A stretch of DNA of 64,000 nucleotides from Methylomonas lenta (GCF_001644015.1 NZ_LUUI01000150.1:1-64000), one strand, 5' to 3'. Shown: positions 34,788 to 43,385, counted from the first letter of the stretch. Notes: generated by a model from the letters alone, not told the origin. Made by a program: numbers and translations.

Positions 34788-35189
34788 CTAATTCAGAATG
34801 CTAACTACGTTGCCACAAGATAGGAAAACCAGCATGCGATCATAAAGATACATGATCAAAAAAGCGCCAAAACTCAGTGAACCAAATCCCCAGGTTAACC
34901 GTTGATCGGCTGGGTGAGTAAAAAGGCAGACAATAAAGGCAATCAGCAGCAAACCAGACAATGGCCTAATCACTACAAATAAAATGGGCCGGAACCATAA
35001 CAATAACGTCAGTGTAAATGTGCGCAGTAACACCACCAAAAAATCGGCTGTTCTAACAAGTGCTCTACTACACCAAAGAAAAACACTATAAGGCATTGGT
35101 TTACGATAGACATAGCGACGGGTAACGTCGAGTATTTTTTTAACTGGCGCCGCCGGGGTTGAATTCGGAAAATTAATAATCTTGGCCAT
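34788..35189 (-). CDS. Plasmid membrane protein, unknown function
   Basis: A 133-residue protein: polar N-terminus (MAKIINFPNSTPAAPVKKIL), then three or four hydrophobic segments (for example FLVVLLRTFTLTLLLWFRPILF and LSGLLLIAFIVCLF). It ends shortly after a Cys-containing helix. I do not recognise a family; similar membrane proteins occur between replication and transfer genes of broad-host-range plasmids. A GGGGGC-type sequence precedes the ATG. Confidence 0.6.
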   Translation of the reverse strand: MAKIINFPNSTPAAPVKKILDVTRRYVYRKPMPYSVFLWCSRALVRTADFLVVLLRTFTLTLLLWFRPILFVVIRPLSGLLLIAFIVCLFTHPADQRLTWGFGSLSFGAFLIMYLYDRMLVFLSCGNVVSILN

Positions 35190-35341
35190 GATGCCCCCTA
35201 TAAATTATTTATTCTTAACATACTTGTTTAACAGAACAACCAATCTCATTTGCCACAAGCAATAAATCAATTAACCTTTACCTGTCACATTGCATTAGAG
35301 GCGATAAAGTACTATTTTTTCTTAATTCTGTATTTCTCTAG

Positions 35342-35602
35342 CTAGAGAGTTGGATTATCCAAAAGACCCGCAAAGCCGCATAGTGTGATCCACAGCTCAT
35401 GAGGAATATTGGATTCATTATTGATCCACTTGCGAATTGTCCGAGCTCCGTTCTTTTTTAGATTAAGTGTCTTGGCGGCAACACTACAACTAAATCCGGC
35501 AAGCCTCAATGCCTCAGCAACTTCCTGGCCAGTTGGTACTGCCCAATTAGAGCTAAACGGTTGTAGGCATTCTTGCCTGATTGTATTCATTGAATTGTTC
35601 AT
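35342..35602 (-). CDS. Small HTH regulator
   Basis: An 86-residue protein with WAVPTGQEVAEALRLAGFS then AAKTLNLKKNGARTIRKWI and a C-terminal IPHELWITLCGFAG block. This is the layout of small plasmid Cro/YdaS-like helix-turn-helix proteins, with the recognition helix around residues 48-60. It is next to the origin on the side opposite repA and may regulate replication or its own promoter in the AT-rich segment 35603-35752. Confidence 0.65.
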   Translation of the reverse strand: MNNSMNTIRQECLQPFSSNWAVPTGQEVAEALRLAGFSCSVAAKTLNLKKNGARTIRKWINNESNIPHELWITLCGFAGLLDNPTL

Positions 35603-35752
35603 TTAATTACTTTGCTTATACACTCAAAATATTGTTTGCAATTAGCTGATTTTTAGAAATACGATTAGTTAAAAGATTATTTAAGATTAAAAGAATAAGG
35701 CTCAAAATAAAGGCCTTTTCTTTATTAAAATCATAAACATATAAAAATCACT
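35603..35752. other. AT-rich segment beside the iterons (possible DNA unwinding element)
   Basis: 150 bp of strongly AT-rich sequence directly next to the iteron array. Iteron origins usually have such a melting region next to the repeats. No DnaA box matching TTATCCACA was seen. Confidence 0.45.
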
Positions 35753-36178
35753 CGCCCCCTATTCCTACCGATTTCCATTCGGAAACGAACTTAATAGAAT
35801 CACCTGCCCCCTATACCTACTTGTGTAGCCCCCTATACCTACCGGGAAAAATCAGACACGCCCCCTATACCTACCGGAAAACATAGTCACCTGCCCCCTA
35901 TACCTACCGAAACATAAGTTGGGAGACTGGGTAAAAAAGCCAGAAAAACCATACCGCCCCCTATACCTACCGCATACCGCCCCCTATACCTACCGGAAAA
36001 CATGATCACCCGCTCCCTATACCTACCGAAACATAAGTTAGGATACTGGGTAAAAAAGCCAGAAAAACCATACCGCCCCCTATACCTACCGGAAAACATG
36101 TTCATCCGCTCGTTATACCTACCTACCTTTCAACCTAGCATGGGGCCAGAAAAACCAACCCGCCCCCTATACCTACTT
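35753..36178. repeat. oriV: Iteron array / vegetative origin (oriV)
   Basis: Eleven direct repeats of CGCCCCCTATACCTACCG, some with changed bases, start at 35753, 35805, 35827, 35859, 35892, 35955, 35978, 36011, 36074, 36107 (degenerate) and 36161. Spacing is irregular (22 to 63 bp). Part of the array sits in a larger duplicated unit with CATAAGTTGGGAGACTGGG or close variant and AAAAAAGCCAGAAAAACCATA. The last repeat overlaps the 3' end of repA. This is the pattern of RepA-binding iterons, which both start and limit replication. Confidence 0.92.
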
Positions 36179-37261
36179 ATTAACGGCTGTTGTTATCGGA
36201 CTGTTCGATTGTACTTGTGCTCGCTTATTGGATGCCTTCATATCTTTAATGAAATCAGGTGATGGGTAAAATGTATAAACAACGTCCAATACTTTACCCC
36301 TTGGGCCTGTAACTGGGACTTTTTCAGATTTAGATAACACGCGCGAAGCTTCAAGTTCTTTGATGCAATCGTCTAATGTCTCAATTGCTTTGCGTTCTCT
36401 GCTATAGCTATCTAGTAGCCCGCTATCCCGCTTAATTGTGCTGTACCTAATCTCAAACGATGTGGAAAAACTGGCAAAGGTGAACTTTAGTGATAGCTGT
36501 TTATGTAGCCAGCGTGTTAGCTGGTTCTTGTGGCTCATCATCTGAGCGTAATTGTATTGTCTAAAGGTTATTGCATCGATGGCTAGCGTCACGAGCGGGT
36601 GAAATTGTGCAATCCAACGCGAATCCGGGTCTTCATTCAGTTTACTGCGAGATACCGCAGATAAACCGGTTAAAAATGGGCTTAAGCTAAACCCCTCCCC
36701 TCGCTTCCCGTCTCGTTTCGAAATTTCAATCGTACTTCGGGCCAGAATCTTGAGGCTTAAAACAATCTCCTGATAAGAACGAGTATGGCCCCGGCTCTCT
36801 AGTTCTTTGCGTAGCGCGTAGAGAGTGAAGACTACACCACTACGGAATTCAGATTTAGCGTAAAAGCCATTTTCAGGTTCGGCGGCAATTTTTCGTAATG
36901 CATCTTCTATTAATTCCTCATTGGCACTTGGGTAAAAATCCTTGCTTACTCCTGTAGCTTCATCGATGATTCGCGCGGCTTGAATAGTAGCCAACATAGG
37001 CTCACCACGATAATTGAAATCAAGTTGAAGTAAATCAAGAAACCCCTTGGTTTTCCGTGTCTTATCCATTTGCTGACGGGAAACGGCATAGCGAGGTACG
37101 CTATCCCATAAGTCGAAAGCATTCGATAGTCGATCCCTGGCGGCATCGCCATTGCAGATAAACGTTTTAAATAAATCTAATTGTTGACCGGTAAAGTCGG
37201 AATCAAGAGGCGGTGTAACCGTAGCCTCTAAACTTGATGCTCTTTTGCTCTTAGTTGCCAT
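36173..37261 (-). CDS. repA: Plasmid replication initiator protein
   Basis: A 362-residue initiator. The N-terminus is Lys/Ser-rich. The centre (about 60-200) contains DSVPRYAVSRQQMDKTRKTK and SLKILARSTIEISKRDGKR, typical of winged-helix initiators. The C-terminal half has HPLVTLAIDAITFRQYNYAQ and WLHKQLSLKFTFAS, then FEIRYSTIKRDSGLL, the second winged-helix that binds iterons. Length and pattern resemble initiators of PromA/IncW-like broad-host-range plasmids. Eleven iterons start at its 3' end, which supports the call strongly. I cannot assign an incompatibility group. Confidence 0.85.
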   Translation of the reverse strand: MATKSKRASSLEATVTPPLDSDFTGQQLDLFKTFICNGDAARDRLSNAFDLWDSVPRYAVSRQQMDKTRKTKGFLDLLQLDFNYRGEPMLATIQAARIIDEATGVSKDFYPSANEELIEDALRKIAAEPENGFYAKSEFRSGVVFTLYALRKELESRGHTRSYQEIVLSLKILARSTIEISKRDGKRGEGFSLSPFLTGLSAVSRSKLNEDPDSRWIAQFHPLVTLAIDAITFRQYNYAQMMSHKNQLTRWLHKQLSLKFTFASFSTSFEIRYSTIKRDSGLLDSYSRERKAIETLDDCIKELEASRVLSKSEKVPVTGPRGKVLDVVYTFYPSPDFIKDMKASNKRAQVQSNSPITTAVNK

Positions 37262-37287
37262 TATTCAAAACCCTTGCATAGGTGATA

Positions 37288-37746
37288 TTACGTCGGCTTG
37301 ACTGTTAAGCGGCGTGGTCGTTTTTTCGAACTCTTATCGCCGTCTACCGCGCTACTGACTTTTTCTTTTTCAGTGTTTTTTACCAGGCTACCTATTTCAG
37401 TCTCCCGCCTGATTGAAACCTCTGATACGAATTGTTTAATTAAATCCATTGGGGCTTCAATTGTTAATACATCCCAGTTATCAGGTAAGTGACTTTTCTG
37501 TGCCTTATGCTCAATTTTCTTTGCAAGCATGTAAGCATCGAAGACTGAAAGAACAATGGAAGCTGTTTCGTTAACAGACTGCCGTGACCAACCGTAACGA
37601 ACTGCAACCTTCTGGTAGACCTCGCCCAATACCAAAGAGGAATAGGCGGCCTCGATACGATGCTCAGAAATAGTCAGTAGTGGCCGTACTGTTTCAAATT
37701 CATCAATGGTCATTCGGCGCCTTTTTTTGGGGCCTCTAGTTGTCAT
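37288..37746 (-). CDS. KorA/TrfB-like transcriptional repressor
   Basis: A 152-residue protein. Residues about 10-100 match the TrfB/KorA pattern: MTIDEFETVRPLLTIS, LVLGEVYQKVAVRYGWSRQSV (HTH; compare KorA LVDGKPQATFATSLGLTRGAV) and LPDNWDVLTIEAPMDLIKQF. The C-terminus is a basic tail. KorA of IncP plasmids represses replication, control and transfer promoters together with KorB. Its place 95 bp downstream of the parB gene and upstream of repA mirrors the incC-korB-korA central control operon. The actual start could be Met12. Confidence 0.72.
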   Translation of the reverse strand: MTTRGPKKRRRMTIDEFETVRPLLTISEHRIEAAYSSLVLGEVYQKVAVRYGWSRQSVNETASIVLSVFDAYMLAKKIEHKAQKSHLPDNWDVLTIEAPMDLIKQFVSEVSIRRETEIGSLVKNTEKEKVSSAVDGDKSSKKRPRRLTVKPT

Positions 37747-37841
37747 ATTGTTTTAAGTTATTTTGTATTAGCTATCTTAACATTAGCGATTTAACCGACT
37801 ATACCCACAAAAAAACACCTAGTGAGCGGGTCATTGTTGGC

Positions 37842-38963
37842 TTAGCCTTTAACGTTACCTAAAATATTCAACAAACTAAACCGCGCCTTACTATCCACAC
37901 CGTTTAAAAATGCCGCTAATGCAAAAGCCCTCGAGCCATAGCTGGAAAACAGGCCTTTGTGCAAGCCTTGAATAACTAAATTACCTATATTGCTGGCCGA
38001 AGTGCCTGAATCGTAGAATGACTGTAACCAGTCCTCAACCGCATCTTTTTCAACCTGGCTTAACGAAGCAATCGCATTTTTGGGTGTATTGCTTCTGCCA
38101 GTTCCAATAATAAATTCATATACTCTATTAAGTACGTCCTGTGGATTGACAGCGGAACTTTGTATGGCGATATCGTCTTCATCTTGATTTTTCGCGCCCG
38201 CGAAAACCTCAACCTGAACATCGACTTTACCCGGTTTCTTCTTAGGTGGCTTCACGCTATCTTTGACTTCCTTGACTTTATCCCGGGCATTATCCTTGAA
38301 GCGTGTATCTTTCAAATCATCGACTAATTTCTGAGCTGCAGCAGGATCAACCTTTTCAACCTGTTTAACCGCGTGGATAACTTCAATATCGGCGCTTATA
38401 TCCTCATTGACAAGTCGCCTCGTTTGGTCAGGTAGGTTAAGCAATTCCAATCGCTTAGAAAGCCATGAGCGGCTTTTGCTACCGTACTTTTCTAATAATG
38501 CCTCGGTAGCTTTACCCTTACCTAATTTGAGCTCCAAGTTGTCAAGGTCGCGTTTGATTTTTCGGGATTCTTCAATCTGTGTTAGATTTTTGCGGTGAAT
38601 GTTCTCGGCCATCTGCGCATCATCCGCCTGCTCATCTGACATTTCCTTAATGATCGCGGGAATCTGGGCAAGTCCGGCGATTTTAGCAGCCCTGAAACGG
38701 CGTTCCCCAGCAACTAAATCATAACTACCGGTCTCGTTAGGCCGTATCAAAATCGGCTGTAAAACACCATGTTCGGTGATATTCGCGGCCAAACCTTCAA
38801 GGCTGTTATCCTCATCGCTAAACTCTTCCCGAATTTGCGCCTTAACCTCGATCATATCTAGGTAAATCAATGAGTATTGCGGGCCTTCATTATTAAACAG
38901 TGCGTCAACGCCTTGGCCGATAATGTCCGTCGCTTCTGAAAATGCAGTTTTGCTTTTGTTCAC
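37842..38963 (-). CDS. parB: ParB/KorB-like partition and regulatory protein
   Basis: About 373 residues. I prefer the GTG at 38963 (MNKSKTAFSEATD) because AGAGG lies 6 nt upstream; a TTG at 38990 is the longest form. ParB hallmarks: GVLQPILIRP and GSYDLVAGERRFRAAKIAGL (CTPase box II), then AENIHRKNLTQIEESR and an HTH around KYGSKSRSWLSKRLELLNLP. A KorB-like block (VEKVDPAAAQKLVDDLKDTR) precedes a basic linker and a C-terminal dimerisation region. It would bind a centromere and possibly repress promoters. An exact copy of the dispersed 18-bp palindrome lies inside the coding sequence at 38189-38206. Confidence 0.85.
   Translation of the reverse strand: MNKSKTAFSEATDIIGQGVDALFNNEGPQYSLIYLDMIEVKAQIREEFSDEDNSLEGLAANITEHGVLQPILIRPNETGSYDLVAGERRFRAAKIAGLAQIPAIIKEMSDEQADDAQMAENIHRKNLTQIEESRKIKRDLDNLELKLGKGKATEALLEKYGSKSRSWLSKRLELLNLPDQTRRLVNEDISADIEVIHAVKQVEKVDPAAAQKLVDDLKDTRFKDNARDKVKEVKDSVKPPKKKPGKVDVQVEVFAGAKNQDEDDIAIQSSAVNPQDVLNRVYEFIIGTGRSNTPKNAIASLSQVEKDAVEDWLQSFYDSGTSASNIGNLVIQGLHKGLFSSYGSRAFALAAFLNGVDSKARFSLLNILGNVKG
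38189..38206. repeat. Dispersed 18-bp palindrome, copy 2, inside parB
   Basis: An exact match to TTTTCGCGCCCGCGAAAA within the parB coding sequence, about two-thirds along. It codes for residues just before the basic linker region (FAGAKN), so the site has been kept while also encoding protein. Confidence 0.85.
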
Positions 38964-38973
38964 AGTGAGCCTC

Positions 38974-39741
38974 TTACTGTCCGAATCCAATTTTTGCTAA
39001 TACCGCTTTACAAGCTGCTTGCCACTCGATGGCGGCTTTTAGATGTCCTTCGCCTTTTGTGCCAAACCATACCGGACGGCGGTTGGCAATCGCTTTTCTA
39101 ACCGGTGCGCGTTCCGGCAATGTTTCAGCCATAATGGCCGAACCATACTTGGCTCGTAACGATTCCAAACCTGCGCGTTCTTCGCCGCTGCGGTTATTGA
39201 TCTTGATAGGTAAAATACCGATGTGCTTTAAGCGTGGGTTAAAGCCTTGGGTTCGAATTACGTGTATGGTTTGCATTAAATCCATGACACCAGCCAGCTC
39301 GTACAAGCCAACTGAAACCGGCGTTAAAACAAAATCGGCGGCAGATAACGCGGCCATCAAACGCACACCCAACAATGGCGGCGTATCGATAAAGCAAACG
39401 TCATAATCATTAGCGAAGGCGCGTAGGGCTTTGCTTGGGTGTCTAATCACTTGGTTTTCTGCTTTATCAATCGCAAGCAAACCGTTATCGGCCCGAATCA
39501 AGCCTAAACCGTCATTCACAACTAACGGCGCGGCTTTGCTTGGTTCCTCGCTGAATAGCGAAGAGGCCAGTAATGTATCGGTAGGCGTCGGCGAAAACGT
39601 CAATGACAGGCTGCCCTGCTTGTCCATATCCACCAGCAACACACGTAAACCAGCATCTTGAGCCGCATAAGCTAGATGCACGGCCAGCGTACTTTTTCCG
39701 ACGCCGCCTTTTTGATTCGCAATAGCGAGAATTTTCATCAT
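38974..39741 (-). CDS. parA: ParA/IncC-type partition ATPase
   Basis: A 255-residue ParA-family ATPase. The deviant Walker A is [16 protein letters not shown] (residues 9-24), with Walker A' [14 protein letters not shown] and Walker [16 protein letters not shown]. It lacks an N-terminal HTH, so it is the short type that relies on ParB/KorB for autoregulation. The TAA stop lies within the parB Shine-Dalgarno, leaving 10 bp between the genes. With ParB it moves plasmid copies apart before division. Confidence 0.92.
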   Translation of the reverse strand: MMKILAIANQKGGVGKSTLAVHLAYAAQDAGLRVLLVDMDKQGSLSLTFSPTPTDTLLASSLFSEEPSKAAPLVVNDGLGLIRADNGLLAIDKAENQVIRHPSKALRAFANDYDVCFIDTPPLLGVRLMAALSAADFVLTPVSVGLYELAGVMDLMQTIHVIRTQGFNPRLKHIGILPIKINNRSGEERAGLESLRAKYGSAIMAETLPERAPVRKAIANRRPVWFGTKGEGHLKAAIEWQAACKAVLAKIGFGQ

Positions 39742-39766
39742 CTACCCCTTTCCAGATTCATCATGT

Positions 39767-39793
39767 GATGCGCGGATTATAAAACCGCGCATC
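39767..39793. promoter_or_regulatory. Inverted repeat upstream of parA
   Basis: GATGCGCGG (39767-39775) and CCGCGCATC (39785-39793) form a perfect 9-bp inverted repeat 26 bp before the parA start. It could be the par operon operator or a centromere site. It differs from the dispersed 18-bp palindrome but shares the CGCG core. A second stem CCACCC/GGGTGG occurs near 39833-39854. Confidence 0.5.
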
Positions 39794-39862
39794 TAACCTT
39801 AAATTACGTTGCATTGTCAGAACTGATAAGCCCACCCAGATTTATCGGGGTGGTGCCGCACA

Positions 39863-40324
39863 TTAGGCCGCGCGTCTCTCCCTTTCGGCTTTAACGGTAG
39901 CCAAAGTGCTAGGGGTAAAATGGAAATCCAACTCAACACCTAACCGCGTCAATTCACGAATTAAGATATAACCTAATTTCGCGTTTTGATCGTCGCCATG
40001 CAAAATAACATAGCTAAACGCTTGATCAACCCCACCATCAACATTTTTTTTCGTTATGAACCAGTCGTTTCTACCAGAAAAATAATGAAGATAAACCAAA
40101 GCGTGGTTGCCTTTTCCGTCTTGTTCAAACGTCGATTGAATGCCTTCTATCAGCTCGGCAAGATCAACAATCAACCGCAAAAAATAATCATTTTCTTCAC
40201 CGGTACAGATAGAAATTGATTGTGATTTTGAAATAAACGGCGCGAGGACATGCGACAGTTCAGCAGCCTTAACAGCTAATGAATTAGTGGAAAACTCGGT
40301 AGGGGTGTTATTAGAGGTAGCCAT
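39863..40324 (-). CDS. DUF2958-like plasmid protein
   Basis: About 153 residues from the ATG at 40324 (MATSNNTPTEFSTNSLAVKA); the longer frame runs through the duplicated promoter region and is unlikely. The central LVYLHYFSGRNDWFITKKNV and the C-terminal ELDFHFTPSTLATVKAERER resemble DUF2958-type proteins common on plasmids and ICEs. Function unknown. Its promoter region is duplicated in front of the DUF932 gene, so the two are likely co-regulated. Confidence 0.6.
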   Translation of the reverse strand: MATSNNTPTEFSTNSLAVKAAELSHVLAPFISKSQSISICTGEENDYFLRLIVDLAELIEGIQSTFEQDGKGNHALVYLHYFSGRNDWFITKKNVDGGVDQAFSYVILHGDDQNAKLGYILIRELTRLGVELDFHFTPSTLATVKAERERRAA

Positions 40325-40405
40325 GCTATGCTTCAAATTACTGGCCTTGGCGAAATGCCCTGCCCTATATGGTTTTGAGTTTAACCACCTTGAAACCATG
40401 GTGTT

Positions 40406-40434
40406 ATTATCCTGGTTTGTGCTTTTATTGTCAA
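40406..40434 (-). promoter_or_regulatory. Promoter of the DUF2958-like gene (shared module, copy 1)
   Basis: Minus strand: -35 TTGACA (40429-40434), 17-bp spacer, -10 GATAAT (40406-40411). It sits in a ~125-bp module (40339-40466) repeated before the DUF932 gene. Downstream of -10 is CACC-N10-GGTG (part of AACCACC..TGGTGTT), a possible operator; around -35 is ATGTCA-N11-TGACAA(T). Confidence 0.75.
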
Positions 40435-40707
40435 GCTATTTACCTGACATTGTAATATATATTTTTGCTGCCTTTAGTTATTTAAGCGAACACACATCAA
40501 CTCACGCACGTCAGTGGTATACCGTTGAGAAACCCGCCCTACTCTGGGTTTCCAGATTTGATCGATGTCGGCCGTAGTAATAGCAATGCTTTTGGAAAAC
40601 GGAGGTTGATGTGATCGACAGTTTTCATTAAGGCTCGGTTTTGCACTGGTAAACCATTGTCGGCAAAGTCGAATAGCTCAGCTTGTCCCGGTGCGGTTGC
40701 TGCATAC

Positions 40708-41220
40708 TTACACCGCATGGATCACAGTAGTGACCACGCCCCAAATCACCAGCTCCAAATCGTCACTAAGCACGATGTCGGGATAATCCGGATTTTCTGC
40801 TTTCAGCTTCCATTTTTTGTTTTCGCACGCTAGGCGCTTAACCGTCAGATCGCCGTTTAGTGCGCAAATTATGATTCTACCCGCCACCGGCTCAATGGAT
40901 CGGTCGACGACCAAGATGTCGTTGGGGTGAATGCCGGCCCCGAGCATCGATTCGCCTTGTGCCCGAACAAAGTAAGTCGCTGCGGGTTTTTGGACCAGCA
41001 ATTCGTTCAAGTCCAGACTTTTATCGATATAGTCTGCCGCTGGCGAGGGGAAACCCGCAGATACTTTGCCGGCGAACAACGGCAGGCGAAGTTGTTGTAG
41101 CAAGCGAGTCGGCTTCGACACGGCCAGTCGATTTGCCAAAATCATCACATCATCTACGACATTACGTTTGAAAGGCATTACAGGCATGGCATCATAAGCA
41201 GTCTGATGAGCGGGTCGCAT
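40708..41220 (-). CDS. umuD: UmuD-like S24 autopeptidase
   Basis: A 170-residue LexA/UmuD-type protein. Catalytic Ser91 (GESMLGAGI) and Lys128 (GDLTVKRL) are present, and the self-cleavage site is Ala55-Gly56 in SAGFPSPAADY. Spacing (36 and 37 residues) equals that of E. coli UmuD C24/S60/K97. The N-terminus is about 30 residues longer than UmuD. No umuC follows; downstream is 130 bp of non-coding DNA. It may work with a chromosomal UmuC or regulate a damage response on the plasmid. Confidence 0.85.
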   Translation of the reverse strand: MRPAHQTAYDAMPVMPFKRNVVDDVMILANRLAVSKPTRLLQQLRLPLFAGKVSAGFPSPAADYIDKSLDLNELLVQKPAATYFVRAQGESMLGAGIHPNDILVVDRSIEPVAGRIIICALNGDLTVKRLACENKKWKLKAENPDYPDIVLSDDLELVIWGVVTTVIHAV

Positions 41221-41343
41221 AGCCTACCATCGAAATGAATATTGTTCTATGTTTGTTCTTATTGGTGGCGTTACCTTCCTCTCGGACATTGGCAAGCAAT
41301 AGGCCTAAGCCATATCCAAATCAGTCGGCACCGCCGCACCTCA

Positions 41344-41361
41344 TTTTCGCGCCCGCGAAAA
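41344..41361. repeat. Dispersed 18-bp palindrome, copy 3
   Basis: An exact TTTTCGCGCCCGCGAAAA, 124 bp upstream of the umuD-like start and before the first 225-bp direct repeat. It is in a position to act on the leftward umuD transcript. Confidence 0.85.
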
Positions 41362-41483
41362 TACAAGATAAATCGATTGTATTGTGCAATACAATCCAAG
41401 GAGAATTATGCACATTAGCCAAGCAAGGGGGTCTCCAATCTACCCCCGAAAAAGCTGGCTTGTGTATAATTCCACCGCCATCG

Positions 41484-41708
41484 TTTAGGGTTTTGAGCAT
41501 GGCGATAGCCTTGCGTAGTATTAGGGATAAGCCCAGCGGCTAAGGGAGGTGTGACGGTGCGGAGTTTACGTAGCATTGGCACACGTCCCTTATTGAGCGT
41601 TGGCAAGGCGGTCTGTAAGGTTGGCCGCGCTAGCGGCCAAGTCGGCACGACCGAGCGAATAGCGAGCCTGGAACGGGCGTCCGGTTTTCGCGAATAGCGA
41701 AAATGCCC
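41484..41708. repeat. 225-bp direct repeat, copy 1
   Basis: Nearly identical to 43898-44122, with about five base differences. It contains a strong hairpin TTGGCCGC-GCTA-GCGGCCAA near 41619-41638 and, at the end, TTTTCGC-GAATA-GCGAAAA. Reading frames through it are unconvincing (the same Arg/Pro-rich minus frame in both copies). It is possibly a structured RNA or a recombination site flanking the DUF932 module. Confidence 0.85.
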
Positions 41709-42260
41709 CAAAATCTAAAAACACTTCCTCACCAAGCAAACGAAAGATCACGTTGAATGTTGAACAGCCAACCCATTGAAAAAGTCGGTTATAAACTGCC
41801 TGGCGAGCTCAAGGGCGGTGTCGTAGCTGAAATTTTTATAAAAGAATTTCTGAGTAGGTCCGCCCGCAATCCGGCCGGAACATCACCTTGTAGCCGTCGA
41901 TATGCCGGAAAACCTCTGCAAGCGTTTGGCATGCGGGCGACTTCATCAATGAGCCCAATACCGACAGGTGAACCACCGGCCAGCAACACGAGTTTTGTTA
42001 TCGGCATCAATGGGTACTTATTATGTCGTTTGTCATGGCATAAAAATCGTAGCCAAATTATCATCAAAAATTCAAAGATAAAACTGGCAGTCATACCTGA
42101 GAGTTTTATTCCCTTCCTTAATCACTTCGCGCGATTGAAAGTAGTCTTTAAAATTCCTGGTCTCCCACATAATTAATCACCATAACCCCAGACATAACCA
42201 ATAAACGCAATGCAGCGAAGAAACGGGAAGGGCGAAGCCCATCCCTTTTTTGATTTCTAA
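41709..42260. other. Region with no convincing gene
   Basis: There are open frames on both strands (plus 41757-42176, minus 41789-42094). Neither has a good ribosome site, a recognised family or a sensible neighbour, and I treat them as unsupported. Confidence 0.4.
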
Positions 42261-42491
42261 CTAGCTTAGCTCTGGCGCAACCTCAACAGCCTCGATCAGC
42301 ATCCACATAACCGTTTCAGCCAGCGAATGAATAACGTGGCCGTAAGCCTCATCTTGATTAGCAAGCCCGCCACTTTGCCGCTTAATTTCTTCAAGAAAAT
42401 GCAAAGCCTTGTTGTGATTCTCGCGGGTAATGTGAAAAACTGAGCCGTTAATTATTTGATGTTCGTTTAGAGATTGTGAAGTATTGTTCAT
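42261..42491 (-). CDS. Small plasmid protein downstream of DUF932
   Basis: A 76-residue protein, MNNTSQSLNEHQIINGSVFH, with helical NKALHFLEEIKRQ and HVIHSLAETVMWMLIEAVEV segments. Unknown family. It lies 72 bp downstream of the DUF932 gene on the same strand and is probably in its operon. Confidence 0.6.
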   Translation of the reverse strand: MNNTSQSLNEHQIINGSVFHITRENHNKALHFLEEIKRQSGGLANQDEAYGHVIHSLAETVMWMLIEAVEVAPELS

Positions 42492-42563
42492 AGTCTGACG
42501 CTCGCCGAATAAAATTGATAGAAGAGGGAGCAGACTGGCCGCCTCCTTGCGGCCAGTCTGAAA

Positions 42564-43385
42564 TTAAGCGGCTTTGAGTTTTCTCATCTCTTCGGCCAGC
42601 GTCCAAATTGCTTTATTGAGTCTAACGTTTTCGCTAACGCCCTTAACCTCACGCGCTCTTTGTGAACGTTTGGTTTCCTTGTTTTGCACCTCCACGCCGC
42701 CTTTCAACAATTTCTCTTGCAGAACGTTAAAAGTCGTCCAAAGGTCGGGTGAACGGTCGGCATCACGGCGGGGGCGTAACAATTCGTCGTTTTTAACGTT
42801 TGCCTCGTCGGCATCCCAGCGTAAACCCTTGGCGGCTTCTGCAAAAATGGCTTGTTCGTCTCTAGTGAGATTAAGGCCGCGCATAGCGTCCATGTGTTCA
42901 AGCGCTCGGGGTGTTTCCGTTACGATTTTATAAGTGCCTTCGATCACGTTATTGATTACGTTTCCGCTGTGACGAACGCGGATGCAATCAATTTGCCCGT
43001 CCGCAACGATCATCCCGTTTGAACAAACCAAGCGATAAAGTCCGGCGCTGAGCTGGTAAGAACTTGTGCCATCGTGCGAATTGAGCAAAACGATTTCCGG
43101 CTTAACTTCACCAACTGTAGAAAAGCCGTCATGTTGGCGGAACCGTAAAAGGTGTTTAGCAAAGCCTTTTTTAGATTCATCACGCACGCGAGACTCGGAA
43201 GCGTACACAGGCAAAAATCCCTCGTCGCGTAATGCCTCAACAATGTTGATCGTCGGGATAAATTTATAAGTTTCTTTGCGTGATTCGTGTTTTGTTTCAG
43301 CGAAGACAGATGGCGCTAAACGGTGTAAAGCGTCATTATCAAGTGGGGATTGGGTTTTGGTGCCATAGAAACGATTGTTAAACAT
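42564..43385 (-). CDS. DUF932 domain protein
   Basis: A 273-residue phage/plasmid-type DUF932 protein. Typical elements are KFIPTINIVEALRDEGFLPV, RLRFRQH-like HLLRFRQHDG, PEIVLLNSHDGTSSYQLSAGLYRLVCSNGMIV, and the C-terminal DLWTTFNVLQEKLLKGG. Family members are abundant on plasmids and phages; the function is not established. It is driven by the second copy of the shared promoter module. Confidence 0.85.
   Translation of the reverse strand: MFNNRFYGTKTQSPLDNDALHRLAPSVFAETKHESRKETYKFIPTINIVEALRDEGFLPVYASESRVRDESKKGFAKHLLRFRQHDGFSTVGEVKPEIVLLNSHDGTSSYQLSAGLYRLVCSNGMIVADGQIDCIRVRHSGNVINNVIEGTYKIVTETPRALEHMDAMRGLNLTRDEQAIFAEAAKGLRWDADEANVKNDELLRPRRDADRSPDLWTTFNVLQEKLLKGGVEVQNKETKRSQRAREVKGVSENVRLNKAIWTLAEEMRKLKAA

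Noticed and set aside
35753..36178. Repeat array that could be mistaken for CRISPR
   Set aside because: The 18-bp units have uneven spacing, the intervals are not unique spacers (some are themselves repeated), no cas genes exist, and repA is adjacent; iterons fit better.
41235..41543. 102-codon plus-strand ORF with a hydrophobic start
   Set aside because: It runs through the dispersed palindrome and into the 225-bp repeat, has no ribosome site, and its composition is not protein-like after residue 20.
41687..41705. TTTTCGC-GAATA-GCGAAAA (also at 44100-44118) as further copies of the dispersed palindrome
   Set aside because: The centre and the length differ (7-bp arms, 5-base loop), and both copies belong to the 225-bp repeats; I kept them separate from the 18-bp family.
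41757..42176. 139-codon plus-strand ORF and its 101-codon antisense ORF
   Set aside because: Neither has a ribosome site, a family or an operon context; the two antisense frames cannot both be real and I could not support either.
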